64,000 nt of DNA, taken from Polytrichum commune (lineage: Eukaryota; Streptophyta; Polytrichopsida; Polytrichales; Polytrichaceae). A program made the translations under genes and the position numbers. The stretch covers positions 1,862,501 to 1,926,500 of the forward strand of contig OX485807.1 of assembly GCA_950295325.1 (NCBI GenBank), read 5' to 3'. This document shows, in pieces, positions 55,401-64,000 of the stretch (positions within the stretch are counted from its first letter, which is position 1; the number at the start of each line of letters is the position of its first letter). The notes under the pieces are model-generated. The model searched no databases, had not been told where the DNA came from, and worked only from the letters and a program-made list of their open reading frames with translations.

Positions 55401-58400
55401 GGAGTTTTGTGATCTAGTGTATGTCGTACTGGTGGTTGGAATTTTCAAAATTCATGCATACATCCAAATTTACTTAAATCTTAGTTTTGGGGTTTGCATT
55501 TGGGTTCTAGGTTTTTACAAAACGGAGTGCTCATGGGCTCCCTTGAGTATTTCTCTTTAAATTTTGGCTAAGTTATTATGCTCTTTTCTTTGTTTGCTTA
55601 ATGCAATCATTTAGTAACATGCTATGGATGAAACAAACGTTCAATGACTTCCCCATTGGAAAGTGAAAGTGGATTTTATATGTCACAATTGCTTATTTAA
55701 TTTGAGATTTATATTCTATATATGTACTAGTGGAGGCATGTATTATAATACATTGTAAAGCTTGGTATAAATACATGAGTCCATTTTTCAGCATGCCGTT
55801 AGTACGTATACATTTGTTTTTCTCCATAAACTTCTTGTATATAGGGGGTTCAATTTCATAGTTGTCCACGCACGTCATTTAGGTTTCCAATGAAGAGTCC
55901 AACCCCATGTGATTATGCAAGTATGTTATGCTCATGAAGGTAGAAGTTGAGGTCCACATTTGTGTTCATAAGTAAAGTTTTGTTCTTTCTTTAATTTACA
56001 GCAATTGTGGTTGAAACACGGAGAACGTTGGGGGGGGGGGGGGACCCCTAAGAAATTCAATGCTCAAGAGAATCTGCTTCCTAGTGTTGCTTATCAAGCT
56101 TTTTAGGGACAATTATAATGAACACTTTGCTACACATTAAGATAGAAATATCCAACCTTAGTGAACGGGGAGTTTATGGGTTGACTCAAATTTTTACCCC
56201 TCTTTCCACATATCATTCGGTGGTTGTCTATGCTCATGCGGTTGATGCCTAAGCTTATTAACTCAATTCGGTGGAAAAACTAAGGTTTTCTTGGCTTCCC
56301 AGTCATTTTCCCTAAGTTCCTATAAACTATCGGTTACAAAATTGACAAATAAAACAAGAACTCGGTTCACATACTAAATATAAGGCAATTTGCACACTAA
56401 TTCAAATTTGATTACTACGTATGATAAAAGATCATTTCAAATCATATTTTGAAAGAAATCAAAATTATTCAAGTATGAAAACATGAAACACCCTCAATAA
56501 TACATGAAAACAACAACCAAAGACATCAAGTAGGCACTCAAAAATATGAAATTAGCACCCTTAAACATCAAATAAACGTTGCAAAACATTTAAACAACAC
56601 TTAACAAAGGGATGGCAATGATAGCTTTGGTGAAGTCTCGCCGCGGCACCGTACATGTAAACCCTTAAAGATAGAAAGAGACAGATGGAGGATTCAAGGT
56701 AAGGTGTGGGAGAACCAGTTATAACCGGAGATGCCCTTGGGCAACCCAGCTAAGATCCAGTGGGAGATGGTGTGGGGCAGCTAATATCCACCCATTTTTG
56801 AATGGGAACGGATGAAAAACCATCATCAACTTTACATAATCGGTTGATTTCCTATACACTTAATTTTTCCTTCGGGTTTACGGCCTTCAATAGTGAAATT
56901 AAACCAGTAATTTATCAATTTCACTCGGCTGATTTTACATTAAATTTCAAATCTCCCCATTCACTGTCCAAACCAGGTAATCACCCTCTACCCGTGCACT
57001 AGACCGCCGTCATAATAGTGAAGTGCCAAAACTAAAACCGATCATGGCGAGGAGGAAACTTCAATGCGTGTACACTTCGTGTAGCCAATGGGAGTCAAGT
57101 TTAATGTACTCACGAGTTGACCAGTTTAGGTGATATTCTGTATGGAAATGTGGATTACCGTGTTTGGTGTAGGGAGAATCTAGTGAACGGGTAGGGGGTT
57201 TGACAACTTTCCACTTTGAAAAATTGTAGAATGTTTTTGTACATGGCATAAATATATGAAACAACTTGCATTCTTCATGAATCCTTCTCGTCTATCTTGG
57301 AAAAATATCTCATGATTGTAAGACCATATTTTCAATGTGAATCACCTTATTTTCACGGGTTGTGGTCTCGGGGGGGGGAGGTAGTCATTGGTTGGAGTAG
57401 CAATATACGTGCGAACAAATGATAGGGTATTTTAAAAACATGGGGGCAAAAAATTATAAATGGACTTAAGAGTAATATAGGGTATCAAAAATGGCACTAG
57501 ACATCTTTAAAGTACTATAGGGTATGGAATAATAGGTAATTTGGAATTATAAGTAATGCAAGCCATTTTTCTATTAACCCAAAGTAGAAATTTACATAAT
57601 GATAGCATGTGAAAAAAAAAAGAATTGAAAGTAATACCCCCCTATAAAATAGTGGTTGTTCACACCTTTATCCTTAACTTTTTAACACACTCCCCCCCCC
57701 CCCCCCCCCGCCGAGGTTATGGTATTTCTACCTTACATTAGCTCTAATTCAAGTGAGATATTTTCTCAAAGATTGGTGCATGCCCGGATCCCTACTAATG
57801 ATTAGGTAGAGATTGCACTCGAAGAGGGCTTAAAGCAAGCGCAAGCCTTACTAGGAGTTCCAAACATGGCTCCCAAGTCCCTCTACCGTAGTAAAAGAAT
57901 AGCATGGTTCACTACCATGGTTCATTGAAATAGTTTAGTGAACCATGGATATTGGAGGCCAAAGATCCCAAAAACGTAATGGCTTATGAGTAAGGTAGCA
58001 AACAAGTGCAAGGCGTAGATGGCAATGGCAAAGTCATGCAATAAACTATGGTGTCAATGGCAAAGAGTGTAGTGGAAAATAGCAATGCCATATCCACATG
58101 CCATGAAGAGGCAAATCTATTATCTAGTTGATTATGGCATGGATGACCTCTCGGTTGTTTTGTTTTGTGAATGTTTCCAAAATCAAGCATGCAACTCACA
58201 TTTTATACATGAACTTGAACCACCTTCAAAATGCAAACTAATGTTCACCTAAATAGGGGAAAGGACTCTAGGTTCATCATTGTTTACATTTTTTCTTAAA
58301 GACTATTTCACATGGCAACATCATATTAGTTGTGACCTCTAAAAGAATTACCATGTGACATGAGAATGTTTCATTATCTTGAATTGGACAAGTGAACAAA

Positions 58401-59164
58401 ACTATCCTCGTGGGACAAAAATAGTCTCTTCCACCTAACTTGGTAGAAGTGCCTATATTGAACATGGTTTGAACACTTAATACCCTCAATATGGTTGAAA
58501 ACTTTTGCAAAATGAAACACTTAGCAAATCAATTTGAAGAGTCAATGCAATTGAGTTCATGCAATTTTGACACCACGTACTTCACATATGGTTAATAAAA
58601 GTCAAGAATTATTTGCTTTCTAGTTTGATGGCCACCCCCATCACCCCCCCCCCTCTAAAGTAGTGTTGACCATTTATATTCCATTCTCAATGAAAATTTT
58701 GCACTTTTTGTCCTCAAATATTACTCGTTGTTTTTTGTTTTAGTTTGAAATACGTAGGTTCTTACTTTAAGACAATAAAATTGATGTCACAATTGGGTTT
58801 GTGACTGTATTGGGAGGTTTTTTGTTGCCTTCAACGAGCAAGCTTTTCTTGTAGGGAGGAGGTATACCAAATCCATAAGACACCTTTTACAAAGTTTAAA
58901 GTTACATGACAAAGACAAAGACAAAGAAACATCAATGTTCGTTTTATGTTGACATGCGATGTTTGTTCACCAACCTAGTCCATGTCTGCAAGTCTAAGTT
59001 ACATTCTAAGTAGGACACAACAACTCACAATGATACCTAGGCCTTATACTTGACTTGACTTGACCACACCCACCAATTTTTTCTCAAAAAGAGGGAGTGA
59101 CCACAAAGAATTATATGGCTATTCTTTTGACCCTACCCCGAACGTGAGGCTTGCACTTCCCCCT
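52481..59164. other. Gene-poor AT-rich spacer
   Basis: No exon is recognised. Runs of C or G occur near 54404, 56031, 57372, 57693 (about 16 C) and 58644. A weak inverted arrangement of CAATTG and TAGCAATTGAC motifs lies at 54417-54700. Confidence 0.5.
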
Positions 59165-59672
59165 AGTGTCCGGGGAGATTTTGGGGCATAATCGGTCAAA
59201 ATCCTAGTGTTTCCAAGCCCAAACAGTTATGTGCTTTTCTTAACTAATTTGAGGTATATTCTTTAGTTTCCTTTAAAATGTTCAGTAAATATTCTGAAGT
59301 CTTGAACTTCAACTGATTTTTTTTTCAAACTCAACTACACTAAACAGGATATTTAGTGTTTGATTATATTTAATGTTCTTACCACCCTACCCTGCTCAAC
59401 ACTAATTTTCAATTTTTTGACAATTAGTGTTAGAAGATATGCTGGAATTCTCCTTTTATGACTGTTAAAAAAAATCATATCCTTAATAACACTAAATTGA
59501 AACATGTAACTTCCACATATTATCATAGTTGATATTTAGTGTTTGAGTTTACATTTAATGTTACTTATATTCATAGGGTTATTGATATTTAGTACATGCG
59601 TTCGCATTTAGTGTATCAAACACTAAATATCCTTTTTAGTGTAGTTCAAATGTAACTAGCGGTTGATTCTCC
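59165..59672 (+). repeat. Dispersed repeat R3, copy 3, split by a MITE
   Basis: The left part 59165-59333 and right part 59646-59672 (TGTAACTAGCGGTTGATTCTCC) together match copies 1 and 2. The intact copies show no gap at this point. Confidence 0.8.
59334..59645. mobile_element. MITE family 2 (ACTACACTAA ends), copy b, nested in R3 copy 3
   Basis: The left end ACTACACTAAACAGGATATT, TAGTGTTTGAT is the inverted complement of the right end ATCAAACACTAAATATCC, TTTTTAGTGTAGT, giving about 30-base terminal repeats. Several more TTTAGTGT/ACACTAAA motifs lie inside. TA adjoins both ends, consistent with a TA target duplication. The interrupted R3 sequence dates it as younger than R3. Confidence 0.85.
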
Positions 59673-59752
59673 ACATTCATTTCCCCCCCCCCCCCCCCCC
59701 CCTAGCTTATAAGCATAAGCTTTGTAATCGTTTTCTAAACAGGCAATTGACT

Positions 59753-59925
59753 TTAGTGGCAAATTTGGGGGCATAAATCGGTCAATGTCCTAGGGTTTCC
59801 AAGTCCAACCGGTGCATGTTGTGGTCTTTGGTTTTCAAAAAACAAATCTAGGGGTATATTCCATAGATTCCTCTCAAAGGATGGGAACTTTTCCTAAAGC
59901 CTTGAACCTCATCCTCCTCATTCAT
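59753..59925 (+). repeat. Dispersed repeat R3, copy 4
   Basis: AATTTGGGGGCATAAATCGG, TCC-AGGGTTTCCAAGTCCAACCGG, GGTATATTCCATAGATTCCTC and CCTTGAACCTC follow the R3 order. It lacks the distal AACCGGTT part. A long C run near 59685-59702 lies between copies 3 and 4. Confidence 0.7.
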
Positions 59926-62900
59926 TGATTTGACTTACCAATAGGGTCTTTCTCCATGGGCTCCTTTATTATGTGCTCCTTTAAGTGAGGGGGTGACTAT
60001 GCAATTTTGTTTCATGCATCATCCGTGACAATATTGACATGTGTGATTTTAATTTTTTGACGTATTTAAATAAATCTAGACATTTGTTCAAGATCTAGAC
60101 TTTTTTGGTGGTTTCAATTCTATCGGCGGATCCATCAGTACAATTTAAGAGAGATTGAAATCTTATGGAAGATATGTGAATCCTTAGTGATGACTTGAAT
60201 ATTAATCTATTAAGATATGACTAAAAGAAATACAACATCTATTCTTATGTTAAATCTACATAAACAAATGATAAAGAGTGAGAATATTTTCAAAACAACT
60301 TGCTATCATAATGAACTTTGCATACCCTATCGAAAGATCTTACCATACAACCCTGTTGTAGGATCCTATGATAGGACTCATCATGTTTTAATTTGGGACT
60401 TGGACTTAGTCGAGTTTTACTTGAATATCTGATATTTCAAAACATTTGTAGTTTTTTGTGGGTGGTCAAAGTGCATAGAAACTTACCCTTCAAGTCTTTT
60501 GGTTTCTCCACTAAGCCTACTCCTCAAGCTCACCTTTCTCCCAAGATGGCGACTTAGCATGGTTCATCATATGTAAGGATTGGATTAAAATTTATATTTA
60601 AAAAAAAACAATTTACACCAACACGTTAGGAATTCCAAATAAGGAAAATAAGGGTCGATTGTTACTTTTGAAATCAAGATGAATGTTTTTATGATCTTGC
60701 TCATACACAAGGCTAAAATGGTTTTCGCTTAAACATGTACAAATTTCCATACTTGATTGTATACCTAACACATTGTAAACTTCAAATCATTATAGACAAT
60801 CATTTATTGATATATGACTTGCATTTATCTTATTGAAGTAAAGGTTTCAATTGAGGGTAGTCTTGAACCTTAATAGCCAAAATTGACTCCAAACATGTTG
60901 ACTATCATATGTGAAGGTCATGACAACCTAAAGGAACATCATAGACCTATTGCGTTCAAATAGTGTACTGATATTTGCTAGAGCAAGTTGTAAGTTTGTC
61001 ACCACGAGATGTCTTAGACACAACCCCTACGAATTGTTTGTTGTTACTATGCTTGGAAAAATTTAGACCCCTAGATAAGAAAAGTGCACAACGATTCATC
61101 TTATTAGACAAGGAGATCATAAAGTTGAAGAACTTCCCTCTAACGAATACAACATCACTCAACATTGGCCCGGGGTTGACCACTATTTTGGTATTGAATA
61201 CTACCTACAAATAGCACACTGAAGATACAAAGTCCAATGGAACAAGAGTCGTGGATTTGTCCACCTTTCATGAAGACTTGTCCACGTGTCTCGAAATTGT
61301 TTTGGACTATATCACAGATTTAGACTAATGCAATCAAATGTCTTGAATATTTGCTTATGGTTTGGGCATATATGGTGTCAAATCTTGGGGGCCACAAAAC
61401 AAGGTCACCTTGGTGAGGAATGTTATGGACATCATCTAAATAAAATTAGCATTTCTCAAGGGGATTTTGAAACAGTAATGTCACTAGAATGCTTTCATGA
61501 CAAATGAAGACACACTTTTGAGATATAATGGTATTCATCCACACGGGGAGGGGGAGAAGTATTTTGTTGATCAATTTCCATACAAAATAAACATGGGTGT
61601 GTGTAAAGATAAATAAGCTACTACAAACATTCAAAGAACTCCATTGTCTCTAGGTCTTAGCACTACAAGGTTTGAACAAGATTTATATATTTAAATTAAA
61701 ATGAAATAAAAACATTCAATAACATGCGTAGTGAGTATAATAGACTCATTTGTGAAATGATACACGTAGTTTGATTTGATTTAATGTGAGCGCGGACTTA
61801 CATGAACCTATTCATTAGGCCTATTTATGTATGTATTCCCAATTTGCACCAAACATTTACATAATTAGGGTAAAGAGATTATCATGGCTAAAGCACATTA
61901 GTTTGAGATTCATAGGTAAGTGCTTGCACACCCCGAGAATCTCATGGGTGTAAATTGAAGGTTCTTATTGTCCCAAGAGGTCATGATGATGGTTCCTTTG
62001 TGTACGGATTGTTATCACTTGTGCTTGATAGCACATGACACACCATTATGCATCATGATTGAATGATAAAAATGCTTATGACGAATTTGTCTCATTTGTG
62101 GTTACTAAACTCCATGTGAATTGGCGTATTCATAAGCATGAGGTATGCATCCTAGGTGACTAGCTAGGTACTCTAGCTTCCATCCATTTTCTATCTACCG
62201 ATTCATCCCACTATAGCATGTTTAATCTTTGTTGCTAATATCCAACTAATATTTAAAATAAATATGGATTAAGTTGGAGTCCATAATTATAACATGTTGA
62301 ATTTTATTGGAGGATCCTATGATAGGGTTGTATGAAAGGACCCTCCTATAGAATATCCAAAGTAAAATTTGATAATATTATGATTGTTGTTTTGATTATA
62401 TATTTTTTCTTAGAAAATAATTATGTATATTTAACATTAAATAAAAATATATCTGGATTTTCCATCATATTCTAATAACATAAAATTCAAGTAATCGTTG
62501 AGGGTTCACACGTTTTCTTTAAATTTAGGTTTAATAGAAGTGTATCAATGGATCCGCGTATACCACATAAGCAACTAAAAACTCCAAATTTTGAGAATAT
62601 ATCAAGATTTACATAACTAGAAGTAATCCTTGTTCCAAGCCTTGGGTTTGACTTTATTTCCCTTTATTTTGAGAAAGTCACTCCCCAAGGGCCCCAAGAG
62701 AAGGATTTGACTCTATTTTTTGGGGTACTAATGTCTCGATGATGAGTTTTCTCTAATGATTTGTTACTAGGGTTTAAGAATGGTGCGGTTAGGCCTTTTG
62801 AATTGTCGCACAACTCTAGTGTTTGAGATTTGAAAGAGGTGAAACTTAATCTAGCCCTATTTCTCTCTTAAATTACATTGTGTATGCATACGTTTCAACA

Positions 62901-64000
62901 TCAAAATAGGTATATGTCCACACGAGCGTGTTTGATGTGCCTCAACAATATGAACATGAAGCATATACCCACTAATTCACCTCCAAATTTCTCCACACAA
63001 ATGTGTTCCCAAGGTCCACAAAGTGGTAACCCCTCAATCCCAAAGACATGCACAAAACATGAGCTCACACATTGTACAAGGTATAAAATGTAAACCACGT
63101 ACACATGTTTTGTTATAGGGACACATGAACACAACGAGTGCAAAATGAGACTCTAAATTGTTAACTTCACACAAACGGCTCTAATTCCCCATTCAATTAA
63201 TCACCTACAACATGTTGAGTTTTGAGGCTCAACCTTCAATACCCATAGAGACCAAGATGTGGTTTGCCATCTCATTTCTCCAATTCCCTTAGCACTATAT
63301 CATTTATGGTATTTAGTGTCACATGCATAATAGTGTCACTTACCTTATTTTGAGGCGTACGCTAGAATACATTAACAATTTCAACATAATTGTCACCTCA
63401 TGACACCTGACGTTCAGTTGTGTTTATTAATAACTTGGTATGAGCAAGTTCAACAGTGTCATGAGGTGCATTCCTATGTTATAGAATGGTCTACAAGTTG
63501 ACTAATGTGTACACAAGTGACACTTGCCATTAATATGCTCAAGAATATTTTCCTCTTGCATACCAATTTGTGAACACATGACACTAGCCATTAGTACACT
63601 CAAAAATATCTTCCCTTGGATACTAAAATGCAAGACTATCATCTAACGTATCCCAATATGCTCCTCTAAATTTCATAATGTAGATATTCTTTTCAATTAA
63701 AGAATTTACTTATGTTGACCAATGGAATCATATCGGCAATTAGCGGGCGTGACACTTTGAAATCTCTAAGCATCTAGTTTAGGCCCTTTGCAAATAGTGT
63801 ACGTAGCACTAAATACCATAAACAATGCAACTTATTCTCGTCATTGAACAAAAACATAACACAAGACGGGAAAGCACACTACCCTGCTAAATAAATTCAC
63901 AATTCAAGGTGAAAGATCCCCCCCCCCCCCCCCCCAACCTTTAATCACCTTGATGGCTAGTCAAGAAGGTGGTATCCATCCCCTCAATAGAACCCTCCTC
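59926..64000. other. Gene-poor spacer to the right edge
   Basis: Contents are a dispersed repeat copy (60850-60985), a terminal-inverted-repeat element (63301-63826) and a C run at 63919-63935. No exon is recognised. Confidence 0.5.
63301..63826. mobile_element. Terminal-inverted-repeat element, about 525 bases
   Basis: CATTTATGGTATTTAGTG at the left is the inverted complement of CACTAAATACCATAAACAATG at the right (16 bases exact). Inside, CACCTCATGACAC (63398) and GTGTCATGAGGTG (63450) form a smaller perfect 13-base hairpin. The TTTAGTG ends resemble MITE family 2. Confidence 0.65.

Noticed and set aside
1-64000. CRISPR arrays, operons, rRNA genes, organelle genes
   Set aside because: None seen. 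Introns, microsatellites and LINE/MITE content show nuclear plant DNA.

Overview
This is nuclear DNA from a land plant, on present evidence probably a non-seed plant such as a bryophyte, lycophyte or fern. The host genes have GT-AG introns, long AT-rich spacers, microsatellites and many small transposons. The organism guess rests on a Ure2p/YghU-like glutathione transferase and on a LINE of a type I know mainly from green algae; it is an inference. Three host genes can be read from start to stop by joining exons: a Ure2p-like GST (minus strand, 4 exons, 223 aa, 21.4-23.2 kb), the exosome ring subunit RRP43 (plus strand, 8 exons, 322 aa, 29.7-32.9 kb) and a LAZ1/TMEM184/DUF300 membrane protein (plus strand, 6 exons, 408 aa, 37.0-40.2 kb). 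The first exon of a second GST copy lies at 421-474 and runs off the left edge of the window.

The main feature is a nested pair of unusual LINE retrotransposons at 1.86-17.7 kb. The outer copy is on the plus strand in two halves (1858-3990 and 16812-17693). The halves end and begin with the same 11 bases (GAATTAATCCC) and join in frame with the right length. Everything between them (3991-16811) is therefore a later insertion, carrying a second, divergent copy on the minus strand. Read 5' to 3' on the minus strand, this inner copy has a TATA box, a 60-base minisatellite, two ~0.55 kb tandem leader repeats, an intact 557-codon ORF1, a low-complexity spacer, a 2A (StopGo) motif, an APE endonuclease, reverse transcriptase, a Cys cluster, RNase H, a CCHC finger and a restriction-like (PD-E) endonuclease domain. 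An APE plus a restriction-like endonuclease in one LINE is the hallmark of the Dualen/RandI clade. ORF2 is broken by stops and frameshifts. The REL end of the outer copy is still one open frame.

The region 43.0-46.4 kb holds isolated but well-preserved exons of three other genes: a kinesin motor (2 exons, plus), the lariat debranching enzyme DBR1 (first 2 exons, minus), and one unrecognised exon (minus). These look like duplicated gene fragments.

The rest (18-21, 23-29, 33-36 and 46-64 kb) is gene-poor. It is full of small non-autonomous elements: a ~150 bp palindromic MITE (3 copies and a half), a ~420 bp terminal-inverted-repeat family (3 copies, one split by an insertion), a MITE family with ACTACACTAA ends (one copy nested in another repeat), a ~200 bp dispersed repeat (4 copies), several single foldbacks, and many long runs of C or G. 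All calls come from reading the sequence by eye. No database search was run.
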